Positions 25,995-34,332 of a DNA stretch of 64,000 bases are shown here, in pieces. The stretch's first letter is position 1, and every line of letters starts with the position of its first letter. Location: the NCBI RefSeq assembly GCF_014192105.1, contig NZ_JACHXK010000001.1:868001-932000 (forward strand), read 5' to 3'. The position numbers were made by a program, and so were the translations under genes. The notes under the pieces are model-generated. The model did no database searches. It was not told the origin of the DNA and was given only the letters and a program-made list of their open reading frames with translations. This DNA is from Paenibacillus phyllosphaerae (GTDB taxonomy: Bacteria > Bacillota > Bacilli > Paenibacillales > Paenibacillaceae).

Positions 25995-27314
25995 TTATGG
26001 CAATACCGGCAGTCCCAGCACCGCCTTCCTCGCCTCCGCCCACCGCTGATTGTACTGCTCGAACGCTTGGGCTAGATCCTTCGCCGCAATCCACTCCTGA
26101 ATATAGTCGCCTGACCAGAAGGTCATCTGTGCCTTGCTCGCGATCTCCAGCAGCTCGTCGGTCGGCGGCGTGCTCTCGACGTAGATCGGCTGGTAGGACT
26201 CGAATTCGTTCACTTGCAACATATTGGAGGGCTGCGTCTGGTCGACCGGGAGGAAACCCGAGTCGTTCACGTACCCGGACTCTTTCACAAAATATTCGAT
26301 CCATGCCTCGGCCAATGCCTTTTTCTCGCTGAATTTGCTCACCCCGATGAACCAATCCGGGCTAAGCGGCGCATAATGCCGCGCGTCATTGTTGTACGGG
26401 AACGGGAAGTATCCGATCTCCTCCGGACTTGCCCCTGCGCCGACGATTTGGTTAATGACCCAATTTCCGCTGAAGAACATCGCCGCGCGGCCGGACGCGA
26501 TCTCGCTTTTGGACGACTCCCAGTTATTCGTGATCAGATCCTGCTCGACGTAGCCGCGGGCAATGAGCGTCTTCACGATCGTGATCGCCTCGCCCCACGC
26601 ATTATCCAGCTGCCAGGGCGCCTCGTTCTCCACCATTTTGTTCAAATAATCCGGATCTCCGGTCATATAGCTGACCAGAATCTCGCCCCAATCCTTCATC
26701 GGCCACTGCGCGCCGTAGTTGAGATAGACCGGCACGATGCCCGCATCCTTCAACTTCTGGCACGCCTCGTAGAACGCCTCCAGCGTCGTCGGCACCGACG
26801 TAATCCCGGCTTCGGCGAACGCCGTCTTGTTATATACGATACCTTCGGTCGACGCGCCGGTCGCTACGCCATAACGGCCGCCCTCGTACGTCTTGAAGTC
26901 CGCGAAGCGCAGCTTCTCGAACCGTTCATTGCTTAGCGGCTCAAAAAACTTCGGCAGCTCCTGGTTCGTCACATTGTTCGGCAGCAGCAGCACGTCGCCG
27001 ATATTGCCCGTCGTCATCCTGACGATGATGTCGCTGACATAATTGGTCAACGCTTCGAATTCCACGCTGACGCCGGGATGAAGCGCCTCGAATCGCTCGG
27101 CATAACGCGCGAACGTCCCGTCCTCGGCCAGATCGACCCGGTTCGTGAGCACGGTGAGCGTCTGACCCTGAACGGCCGCTTCATGCGCCTTCTCTTCCTC
27201 CTTGCCAGCCTCGCCTGTCGGCTCATTCAGCTGGCAGCCTGCCAGATACAGCGCCATTGCGGCGATCAGCATCAGCCCTATAACGCGGCGGAACCATCCT
27301 TGATCCTTGCTCAT
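25995..27314 (-). CDS. ABC transporter solute-binding lipoprotein (family 1, sugar type)
   Basis: A 439-residue exported binding protein with a signal peptide and lipobox LAGC (Cys27). The fold is that of MalE/family 1 sugar-binding proteins: RYAERFEALHPGVSVEFEAL, TEGIVYNKTAFAEAGI, ASGRAAMFFSGNWV and FPYNNDARHY. The ligand is probably a sugar or oligosaccharide. Its ATG overlaps the kinase stop codon (ATGA), so the two are translationally coupled. No permease genes are adjacent, which is unusual for a transport role and suits a sensing role with the kinase. Confidence 0.88.
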   Translation of the reverse strand: MSKDQGWFRRVIGLMLIAAMALYLAGCQLNEPTGEAGKEEEKAHEAAVQGQTLTVLTNRVDLAEDGTFARYAERFEALHPGVSVEFEALTNYVSDIIVRMTTGNIGDVLLLPNNVTNQELPKFFEPLSNERFEKLRFADFKTYEGGRYGVATGASTEGIVYNKTAFAEAGITSVPTTLEAFYEACQKLKDAGIVPVYLNYGAQWPMKDWGEILVSYMTGDPDYLNKMVENEAPWQLDNAWGEAITIVKTLIARGYVEQDLITNNWESSKSEIASGRAAMFFSGNWVINQIVGAGASPEEIGYFPFPYNNDARHYAPLSPDWFIGVSKFSEKKALAEAWIEYFVKESGYVNDSGFLPVDQTQPSNMLQVNEFESYQPIYVESTPPTDELLEIASKAQMTFWSGDYIQEWIAAKDLAQAFEQYNQRWAEARKAVLGLPVLP

Positions 27315-29179
27315 AGTGGCCGATCCCCCTCCCGATACGGCAGAGTCATGACGATCTCCGTCCCTTCCCGCAGCGCGCTCGACGCCTGCAGCCCGTACCC
27401 TTGGCCGCAATGGAGCCGAATGCGCTCGCTTACATTTCGCAGGCCGATGCCGCCCGTCGAGCTCGGTTTCGGCGCCTGCCGCTCGGTTCCGCCCAAGGAG
27501 CGGTTCAACCGGGTCAGCGTCGTTTCATCCATGCCGAGTCCGTCATCCCTAATGCGGATCAGCACGTTCGGTCTCGCTTCCTCGGCCGTGATCGCAATGA
27601 GCAGCCGTGAGCTGTCATCCATGCCATGATAGATCGCGTTCTCCACGATCGGCTGCAGCGACAGCTTGATCACCGACATGCGCATCAGCTCCTCCGGCAC
27701 CTCAATGACCAAGTCGAAGCGGTTCGGATAGCGGTAATTCAGCAGCTCCACATAGTTGCGCACATGGTTAAGCTCGCCGCCGAGCGTCACTTCTTCGTGC
27801 AGATCGCTAATGCTGTAACGCAGCAGCTTACCCAGGATCGAGAGCATATCGGCCGCGTCCGTATCGTCATTCAGCTCGGCCGCCATTCGGATCGATTCAA
27901 GCGTGTTGTACATGAAGTGCGGATTGATCTGGCTTTGCAGCGCCGCGAGCTCGGCTTCCTTCTTCTTCGTCTCCATCTGATAAATATCTTGAATGAGGTG
28001 GTCGATCCGGAAGATCATCCGGTTGAACTGCCGGCCGAGCTGGCCGATCTCATCCTCGCCTTTGACCGGGAACTTCACGGAGAAGTCGCCTTCCTGGACG
28101 GTGCGCATGAGGCGCATCATTTTGCGGAGAGGCTTGGTCAAGGTGAACGAGAACACGATCGAGATCAGCAGCGCGATGCCGATCGTAATGAACGTCGCAA
28201 TCCACGTCACATTGCGGATGACGACCGAATTCTTCGTCAATTCGTACACCGGAATGGAGATCAGCACCTTCCAGTTCGTATCCCGCGACGTCGTATAGAT
28301 GTACAGCTGGCGCTGCCCGTTCTCCTCCAGATAAAAGCTGCCCTTCTGACCCGTCGCCAGCTTCGCCATCGGCTGGCCCTTGATGTTGGTCGCCAGCAGC
28401 TGCTTGTCGCTGTCGTAGACGACATTGCCCTCCTCGTCGATGATCGTCGTCGTGCCGTGCGTCACCTCGTCCAGCTCGACGATCTGATCTTCGAACACGC
28501 TGATGTTCGCATCGACGGCGATGAGTCCGATCGGCTGCAGCGAATTGTCGATGATTTTGCGCACGACGGTGAAGGCGTATCGGACATTCTGCAAGTTGTT
28601 CGTATACTTCTGCGTACTGATGAGATGGGCTTCCCCGCCCGAATCGCGCACCTTCTCCACCCAGGCGCGATAGCTCTCCTTAATGTTGCTGCGGATGCCG
28701 CCCGCCTGCGTCGAATAGTACCCGTTGCCGTACTGGTCGAAAATATAGACCGAATTCGCGCCACGCTTAATGTTGTTGATGAACGAAATATTCCCTTCGA
28801 TTCCCCGCTGAATCGAGAGCAGCAGGTCAAAATCAAGCGGCACCGCCGTCGTATCATCCCCGCTCACCTTCGCGCGCTGTTCATAGTAGCTGTTCGACGC
28901 GATCAAATTCTGCTTAATGTCGTCCTGATACGCCGGAATCGAGGAGATCCGCATCATATCCTCAATATAGTCGTCGATCCGATCCATCATGCTGCCGAGC
29001 ATGTTCGTCGAATACGCGATCGTATTGTCCTCGATCGACCGCGAATAATTGCTGTACGAGATATATCCGATAAACGACAGCGGCAGCGTGATCAGCACCA
29101 GGAACACCAGCAGCAGCTTTCGTTCCATCGGCAGATTGACCACTTTCGACCGCCATCGGCTTGTACCGCTCTGGCTCAT
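27311..29179 (-). CDS. YesM-type sensor histidine kinase
   Basis: A 622-residue membrane kinase: TM1 (about 22-42), extracellular dCache-like sensor domain (about 45-310), TM2 (about 325-345), HAMP (TLTKPLRKMMRLMRTVQEGDF), His_kinase with the phospho-acceptor in INPHFMYNTLESIRM, and HATPase (LSLQPIVENAIYHGM, DDGLGMD, TGGIGLRNVSERI). In Bacillales such kinases pair with an AraC-type response regulator (YesN) to control carbohydrate uptake. Here no regulator is adjacent; the downstream partner is only a solute-binding protein. GAGGAG precedes the ATG. Confidence 0.93.
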   Translation of the reverse strand: MSQSGTSRWRSKVVNLPMERKLLLVFLVLITLPLSFIGYISYSNYSRSIEDNTIAYSTNMLGSMMDRIDDYIEDMMRISSIPAYQDDIKQNLIASNSYYEQRAKVSGDDTTAVPLDFDLLLSIQRGIEGNISFINNIKRGANSVYIFDQYGNGYYSTQAGGIRSNIKESYRAWVEKVRDSGGEAHLISTQKYTNNLQNVRYAFTVVRKIIDNSLQPIGLIAVDANISVFEDQIVELDEVTHGTTTIIDEEGNVVYDSDKQLLATNIKGQPMAKLATGQKGSFYLEENGQRQLYIYTTSRDTNWKVLISIPVYELTKNSVVIRNVTWIATFITIGIALLISIVFSFTLTKPLRKMMRLMRTVQEGDFSVKFPVKGEDEIGQLGRQFNRMIFRIDHLIQDIYQMETKKKEAELAALQSQINPHFMYNTLESIRMAAELNDDTDAADMLSILGKLLRYSISDLHEEVTLGGELNHVRNYVELLNYRYPNRFDLVIEVPEELMRMSVIKLSLQPIVENAIYHGMDDSSRLLIAITAEEARPNVLIRIRDDGLGMDETTLTRLNRSLGGTERQAPKPSSTGGIGLRNVSERIRLHCGQGYGLQASSALREGTEIVMTLPYREGDRPL

Positions 29180-29223
29180 GCGCGTCGTGCTCCTCGTGGT
29201 GAGAATAGTTTGCAGGCTGTTTT

Positions 29224-29246
29224 ATTATAGCAAAAAAGCGCTTACA
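29224..29246 (-). promoter_or_regulatory. Candidate -10 with a cre-like CcpA site upstream of the kinase gene
   Basis: On the minus strand TGTAAGCGCTTTTT (29246-29233) is close to the catabolite-responsive-element consensus TGWAANCGNTNWCA. It is followed directly by a consensus TATAAT (29229-29224). No good -35 is seen. If used, CcpA would overlap RNA polymerase and repress the kinase/binding-protein operon on preferred sugars. Confidence 0.45.
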
Positions 29247-29314
29247 GGGGGCGGGTTAGGAGAGGAATTAAGAGATTGGAGAAAATGGATATGGTCGATG
29301 GAAGGCCGTATAAG

Positions 29315-29339
29315 AAAAACCCTGACCGGTGGGCCAGGG
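29315..29339 (-). terminator. Terminator of the pilB-pilO operon
   Basis: On the minus strand CCCTGGCC-CACC-GGTCAGGG followed by TTTTT, about 30 bp past the pilO stop. Confidence 0.8.
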
Positions 29340-29369
29340 CTCGAAGCAGTTCATGTGAAGCCAACGTAG

Positions 29370-30206
29370 TTATTGCGTTGCTGTATCGGCTTCCAGCGAG
29401 TCGACGATTTTGCCTAGTGTGGCATCTTGCGTTTTGCCGTTGCCGGAGGCAGACTCATTCTCGCTCGTTGCCGAATCAGCGGAATCACCGTTGGAATTGG
29501 ATGCTGCGGTACCGGTATTCACTTGGTCCTCAGGTACGTATTCCTTGTACGGCTGGACAATCGTTTTGACCAGGTCCTTATAAGAAGGATCGTAATAAGC
29601 GATGAAGACCAAATTCAGCGTAAGATCGGTCGTTGCCTCATCTTTGACGGAAGGCTTGGTGACGTCCAACGATTCGATCGTAGTCAGACGAGTCAGTTTC
29701 TGCAGCGCTTCAATATAAGCCAACAGTTCCGAATATCGTCCTTTAATCGTTGCCGTTACTTTGAGCTCCTTCGCTCGCTCAAGCGGCGAAACCACAGCTT
29801 CTTCGGTACCTTGCCCGTCCGCAGATTCACTCGTCGTGCTTGTTTCGCTGACTTGCTCCTCTTGCGTATCCGTGGTTTCCGCCATCCATGTGGAAGAGGT
29901 CATCGTAGCCTGTGTTTCCTGCTCAATTCGCTGCAGGTCCAGCACAAGCTGCTCCGAATTATCCCACAGCGGCAATTGCGTCTGTACGGTTTCCTCCGGA
30001 AACTCGGTGGTCGTGTCCACTTGTTTTTCGCTTAGCTTCTTTTGGAGGAGATCCCGCTGTTGCTCCAAACTTAAGATTTCGGTATCTTGCTCTTCAACGC
30101 TGGAAGCAGCCGGCTTCACCACGTACATATACGCGGCGAACAACAGGAGGAAGAGCAGCGACATCATGAGCACGATCATGGTCCGGTTCTTATTCAACTG
30201 CTCCAT
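29370..30206 (-). CDS. pilO: PilO-like type IV pilus inner-membrane protein
   Basis: A 278-residue bitopic protein. One membrane helix (about 10-31) is followed by a coiled coil (VEEQDTEILSLEQQRDLLQ, about 37-60), then an acidic Ser/Thr/Glu linker, then a ferredoxin-like domain (VTATIKGRYSELLAYIEALQKLTRLTTIESLDV, about 150-185). This matches PilO, which pairs with PilN to link the cytoplasmic ATPase ring to the cell surface. A second low-complexity Asn/Ser/Glu stretch forms the C-terminus. The start lies inside the pilMN gene (17-bp overlap), a sign of coupling. Confidence 0.85.
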   Translation of the reverse strand: MEQLNKNRTMIVLMMSLLFLLLFAAYMYVVKPAASSVEEQDTEILSLEQQRDLLQKKLSEKQVDTTTEFPEETVQTQLPLWDNSEQLVLDLQRIEQETQATMTSSTWMAETTDTQEEQVSETSTTSESADGQGTEEAVVSPLERAKELKVTATIKGRYSELLAYIEALQKLTRLTTIESLDVTKPSVKDEATTDLTLNLVFIAYYDPSYKDLVKTIVQPYKEYVPEDQVNTGTAASNSNGDSADSATSENESASGNGKTQDATLGKIVDSLEADTATQ

Positions 30207-31788
30207 CCGTCGTCTCCTCCTCTTCCACGGTCTTCATCGTTACGCTGTAAGACGCTTTATACGCAATTTCGGTCTTCACTTCAGTCGGCGTTGGCGTCGG
30301 CGTTTCAACCGGCACCGTAATCTCACCCGTCACCGGATCGGTAATGATCTCCGTAGCGGTATCCGTTGTGACAGCTGGCTCCGTCTCTTCAACAGTCTCT
30401 TCCTTCGTTACGGATGACATACTGACACCTTGGGCAAAAGACATTCTACGAAGATCGAATAGATAACGGGAAGCATCGCCCATGGCTTGGAAGACCGTAT
30501 TAATCGTAAGTTCACCGTTCTTGGCATAGGTCAGCGAGCGTATGGAAGCTTGCTTCGGCAGCCGGTTCTCGAGCTCGTTCAGAATCGAGACCACATCGAC
30601 CTGCTGCTGCTTGATCGCATCGATGACTTCTCTTGGATCCGCAGTCGTAGGCTTTTGCGAATTAATGAGTTCATTTTGCAGCAGGACAAGCTCATCGTTC
30701 AACTGCTGAACGGCAAGTTCCTTGTCGGCCAGCTCCGCTCGGCTGTTCATGTACGTGTAGCCTAGCAATCCAAGACAAGCCACCCACACAAGGGTCAGAC
30801 TGACGAGCACATACGGGAACAGCCTCGCTTCCCTGTCGACCTTCGGCAGCAGATTGATTTTGAAAATACGTTCACTCGGCAGAGCGATAGCAGCGGGGAG
30901 CAGATATCCCTCATTCTGTTTGTCCGGCCCGAATCCAGGTTCAAAAGCTTCGAAGTTCGCTTCCCGAATCGAGATCTCGGGCTGTGAATCCCGAAGCGCC
31001 GTAATAAGGCCGAATTTGGCAGGTGCCGGTCCGGCTATGACAGCTTTCGTAATTCGCGATGCCCCTTCATGGAGACCGAATTGATAGAAGTTAAGCATAC
31101 GGGAAAGCTCAGCCGTTAACTCCGCAAGCTGATATTCGTTCAGCTTGCCGGCTTCATGTTCCATATTCTCGCTCAGATTGATGGCTCGCATGAACAACGG
31201 CGTGCCTTCATGGAACAGGTACACTTCCAGGGCCGTATCCGTTATGTTGACGATCATCGTCTCGCTAATCGGTTCGAACTGCTGCGCGAAGATCGACTTG
31301 GCCATCGCGGCCGCCGCGATCTCGGCGCCTTTGACTTGAAGCCCCGCCTCATGCAGCATATCCGATGCCGTATCGATCCACTTACGCGGCGCCGCGAAGA
31401 TCAATACCTGCGTGCTTTCGTCGTCCTCGCTTATTTTCACGTAATCGTAGACCGGCTCTTCGAACGGGAGGTGAAGCGTCGTTTCCACTTCCAGTTCGAT
31501 AAGATGGCGCAGTTCCTTCGCGTTTGTCGTCGGGATGCGCATTTTGCGAACAATAATTTGCGAAGTTGGGACCGCAAGCGTTACCGATGATCCCTTTAGC
31601 TTTTCTTTCTTAATCCAATCCTTAAGAGCCAGTCGTAAGCTTTCTTCGTTCAGAATCTGATCATCGACGATTAGTCCTTCCGGAAGCGGAAGAAACCCTG
31701 TACGATCGATGGCCCAGCCTTTCTTCTTCCGAATCGAAGCATAACGTACGCCGGATTGCTCAATCGTTAAGCCAATGCGTTTGGCCAT
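30190..31788 (-). CDS. pilM: Fused PilM-PilN pilus assembly protein
   Basis: A 532-residue two-part protein. Residues 1-300 are an actin-like PilM domain (RIGLTIEQSGVRYASI, LAVPTSQIIVRKMRIP, GAEIAAAAMAKS). At 311-315 comes INLLP, the signature that opens PilN, followed by a membrane helix (324-346), a coiled coil (about 350-375) and a ferredoxin-like domain (VVSILNELENRLPKQASIRSL, split ILNELENRLP and ASIRSLTYAKN). A Pro/Thr-rich tail ends it. In most bacteria PilM and PilN are separate and joined by the short INLLP peptide binding PilM; here the peptide is covalently continuous with it. Confidence 0.88.
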   Translation of the reverse strand: MAKRIGLTIEQSGVRYASIRKKKGWAIDRTGFLPLPEGLIVDDQILNEESLRLALKDWIKKEKLKGSSVTLAVPTSQIIVRKMRIPTTNAKELRHLIELEVETTLHLPFEEPVYDYVKISEDDESTQVLIFAAPRKWIDTASDMLHEAGLQVKGAEIAAAAMAKSIFAQQFEPISETMIVNITDTALEVYLFHEGTPLFMRAINLSENMEHEAGKLNEYQLAELTAELSRMLNFYQFGLHEGASRITKAVIAGPAPAKFGLITALRDSQPEISIREANFEAFEPGFGPDKQNEGYLLPAAIALPSERIFKINLLPKVDREARLFPYVLVSLTLVWVACLGLLGYTYMNSRAELADKELAVQQLNDELVLLQNELINSQKPTTADPREVIDAIKQQQVDVVSILNELENRLPKQASIRSLTYAKNGELTINTVFQAMGDASRYLFDLRRMSFAQGVSMSSVTKEETVEETEPAVTTDTATEIITDPVTGEITVPVETPTPTPTEVKTEIAYKASYSVTMKTVEEEETTDGAVE

Positions 31789-31807
31789 GTGTGCTGTTCA
31801 CCTCCCG

Positions 31808-32563
31808 TTACGAAATAAGTGATAAATAACTGTTCAATAATTGGTCGCCGTAGCAATAAGCCAGAAGCGTGCCGAGCGCCAGGAACGGTCCGAACGGAAT
31901 CGGCTGTTTGCGCTTTACGATGCGAAGTGCTAACAACGGACCTCCAATGAGGGTGCCAACGAGGCAAGCCAAGAACAGTGCGATAAGAATGAGTTTGTAG
32001 CCGACCACTAGCCCTAAGACCGCAAGCAGCTTAGCGTCACCGAGACCCATGCCTCCACGTGAAAGCAGAATGACCAGCACAATTACACCGCCCCCTACAA
32101 GCGCCCCGAGCAAGTACTCCCATAGCGGTAAATCATGATGGTAGACTCGCAATACAGCCAGAAACGGTAAGAATGCCAATAAAATGGTGTTCGGAATCAG
32201 TTGGTACTTCAGATCCGATACCGTAATGATGACGGACAAACTGACGAGCAGCAGTCCCATGAGCATGTCTAGCGTAAAACCGAATCTGAGGTACATACCT
32301 GCGAATAACAGTCCTGTGAGCAGTTCCCCTAGCGGGTAGACGAACGAAACGCCCGCACCGCAGTGACGGCATTTGCCCTTGGATAGCACGTAGCTGAGCA
32401 CCGGAACGAGATCCCGCCTGCGAAGCTGCGTCCCGCAGCTCGTGCAATGTGAAGGTGGATGAACAACCGATTGCTTCGCAGGTACTCGAAGGCCGACTAC
32501 GTTGTAAAAGGAGCCACAGGCTAGGCCTAAGATGAAGAGGTAGATCGCAATGGCGATTGTCAT
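31808..32563 (-). CDS. pilD: Prepilin peptidase / N-methyltransferase (A24 family)
   Basis: A 251-residue polytopic aspartyl peptidase that removes the prepilin leader after Gly and can methylate the new N-terminus. The N-terminal cytoplasmic domain has the zinc-binding pairs CTSC and CRHC. The two catalytic Asp are in VSDLKYQLIPN and GMGLGDAKLL (GxGD motif). It should process PilA and the PilV/W-like minor pilins. The gene is separated from pilA by a hairpin. Confidence 0.94.
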   Translation of the reverse strand: MTIAIAIYLFILGLACGSFYNVVGLRVPAKQSVVHPPSHCTSCGTQLRRRDLVPVLSYVLSKGKCRHCGAGVSFVYPLGELLTGLLFAGMYLRFGFTLDMLMGLLLVSLSVIITVSDLKYQLIPNTILLAFLPFLAVLRVYHHDLPLWEYLLGALVGGGVIVLVILLSRGGMGLGDAKLLAVLGLVVGYKLILIALFLACLVGTLIGGPLLALRIVKRKQPIPFGPFLALGTLLAYCYGDQLLNSYLSLIS

Positions 32564-32590
32564 AAGTCATCCACTTTCCAATGTAATGAG

Positions 32591-32621
32591 AAAGGAACCG
32601 GAACAAAAGTCCGGTTCCTTT
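32591..32621 (-). terminator. Hairpin between pilA and pilD
   Basis: AAAGGAACCGGA-CTTTTGT-TCCGGTTCCTTT, a perfect 12-bp stem just past the pilA stop. Only a weak T-run follows. It may be a partial terminator or 3' stabiliser that sets pilA mRNA above pilD. Confidence 0.7.
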
Positions 32622-32637
32622 AAGAGCAAGAATAGTT

Positions 32638-33072
32638 TTATTCGCCTTTAATTAGTTTTGTTGCATCATATTCTGTTCCTGAATCATCAGATTTGGTAGT
32701 ATCATCTAAAGTTACACTATCAACTTCGCCACCAGTAAATTCAACAATAGTATTCGCACCGTCCAACGGTTTTTTAGTGCTAGGAAGAGTGAGATTATCA
32801 TCAAGATACCCTGCGGCTTGTAATTGAGTTAGAGTAACGTCAGTATCGCCGATTTCGCCGTTTTTCTCACCAATAGCATATAAACGTGCAGCATCGTAAA
32901 TTTGCCTTGCGGTTGATAGATCTGCATTAGTACGAGACTTAGTTATAATATTACCTATCAACGGAACCGCAATAGCCGCAATAATACCAAGGATAACGAT
33001 AACCGCGAGCAACTCGATCAGGGTAAAGCCTTTCTCATTCTTCTTCAGACGTTTCATTGCTGTTGCTAACAT
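32638..33072 (-). CDS. pilA: Type IV major pilin (prepilin)
   Basis: A 144-residue prepilin. A basic 15-residue leader ends in KKNEKG, cleaved before F16. The mature protein begins FTLIELLAVIVILGIIAAIAVP, split FTLIELLAVIVILG and IIAAIAVP, with Glu5 (residue 20) conserved. The C-terminal globular part is short and acidic, with no disulfide-forming cysteines. AGGAGG lies 8 nt before the ATG at 33072. The coding sequence is visibly AT-richer than all neighbours in the operon, so this pilin may have been exchanged horizontally or diversified. Confidence 0.93.
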   Translation of the reverse strand: MLATAMKRLKKNEKGFTLIELLAVIVILGIIAAIAVPLIGNIITKSRTNADLSTARQIYDAARLYAIGEKNGEIGDTDVTLTQLQAAGYLDDNLTLPSTKKPLDGANTIVEFTGGEVDSVTLDDTTKSDDSGTEYDATKLIKGE

Positions 33073-33120
33073 CTTTCATTCCTCCTACAAATCTAAATAA
33101 TATTGTCGGCCAGCGCCACC

Positions 33121-34332
33121 CTAGCTGGCCATTTGGTCGTACAAGCTGAACATCGGTAACATAATGGCGGCAACGATCAGACCAACGACTCCGGCAAGAA
33201 ACACGAGCAATAATGGTTCAATCAGCGATTTCAAACGGTCAACCGTATTCTCGACGTCCATCTCGTAGAAATCCGCTACCTTGGAGAGCATGAGATCAAG
33301 CGATCCAGTCTCTTCGCCAATCGCGATCATCTGCGTTACTAACGGAGGAAACACCCACGCCTTCTTGAGCGGATCGGAGAGCGGGTTACCTTTGCGCAGC
33401 GAATCGGCCGATTGACGAATATATTTGCTGACTACTTTATTATCGACAATCTCTTCGACAATTGTTAGCGCCTGAAGCATAGGAACTGCACTGGCATAAA
33501 GCGATGACATCGTTCTAGCCATCTGCGCAATTACGCCCTTCTGCGATAGCTTCCCGAACACGGGTAGCTTCAACTTCACGACATCAATATAGTAGGCTCC
33601 TATAGGAGTCCTTCTCACCAAGAAATAAGCAACTAGTATAGCAACCAGACCTATTACCCAAAAATACCATTGGTTCGAGATACTATTACTTAGCGCCATG
33701 ACCGCTTTCGTAATTGCGGGCAATTCAGCATCCATGGATTCGAACATCGTCACGAACTGCGGCACAACCGCTTTCAGCAAATAAATAACAGCTGCGATCG
33801 CCAACAATCCTACTACGGTCGGATACGTCAGCGCAGACTTGATCTTCTCCCGCGTCATATGCTGCTTCTCAAAGAAGATGGCTAGACGCTCAAGCGTACC
33901 CTCAATATCGCCGGACTCTTCACCTGCTCGAATCATGTTCGTGAACATCGAAGGAAAGATCTTCTTGTGCTCCATGACCGACATCGAGAAGGCATTCCCG
34001 CGCAGCAAACTCGCATGGACCTCGGTCAGCGCCTTCTTGAGCGGCTTGCTCTCGGTCTGCATCGCAAGAATGTGGGTCGCATCGAGAATCGTAACGCCCG
34101 CGCGTATTAGCGTGGCAAACTGGCGACAATAGATAATGAAATGTTGGACCTTTACCGGATTACCGATATAGATGTCCATATTCAGAATCGTATTGCGCTC
34201 TTCTTCGACGGACAACACGACGAGTCCGCGTTTGCGAAGCTCCTCGACTGCGGACGACTTGTCTACGGCCGTCATCTTACCCTTCAGCTGCTTGCCGCTG
34301 CCGCTCTTCACATGATAAGCGAACTGTGCCAT
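33121..34332 (-). CDS. pilC: Type IV pilus platform protein (T2SS F family)
   Basis: A 403-residue inner-membrane platform with two T2SSF domains (about 68-190 and 270-392). Conserved features include FCRQFATLIRAGV-type (YCRQFATLIRAGVTIL), GNAFSMSVMEHKKIFPSMFTNMIRAGEESG-type and KAWVFPPLVTQMIAIGEETGSLD-type blocks. Three membrane helices are visible. It couples the PilB/PilT motors to pilin insertion. Its ATG overlaps the pilT stop (TAATG). Confidence 0.94.
   Translation of the reverse strand: MAQFAYHVKSGSGKQLKGKMTAVDKSSAVEELRKRGLVVLSVEEERNTILNMDIYIGNPVKVQHFIIYCRQFATLIRAGVTILDATHILAMQTESKPLKKALTEVHASLLRGNAFSMSVMEHKKIFPSMFTNMIRAGEESGDIEGTLERLAIFFEKQHMTREKIKSALTYPTVVGLLAIAAVIYLLKAVVPQFVTMFESMDAELPAITKAVMALSNSISNQWYFWVIGLVAILVAYFLVRRTPIGAYYIDVVKLKLPVFGKLSQKGVIAQMARTMSSLYASAVPMLQALTIVEEIVDNKVVSKYIRQSADSLRKGNPLSDPLKKAWVFPPLVTQMIAIGEETGSLDLMLSKVADFYEMDVENTVDRLKSLIEPLLLVFLAGVVGLIVAAIMLPMFSLYDQMAS

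Noticed and set aside
27626-29230. 534-residue plus-strand ORF
   Set aside because: It is the antisense shadow of the histidine kinase; the minus frame has clear HAMP, His-box and ATPase motifs.
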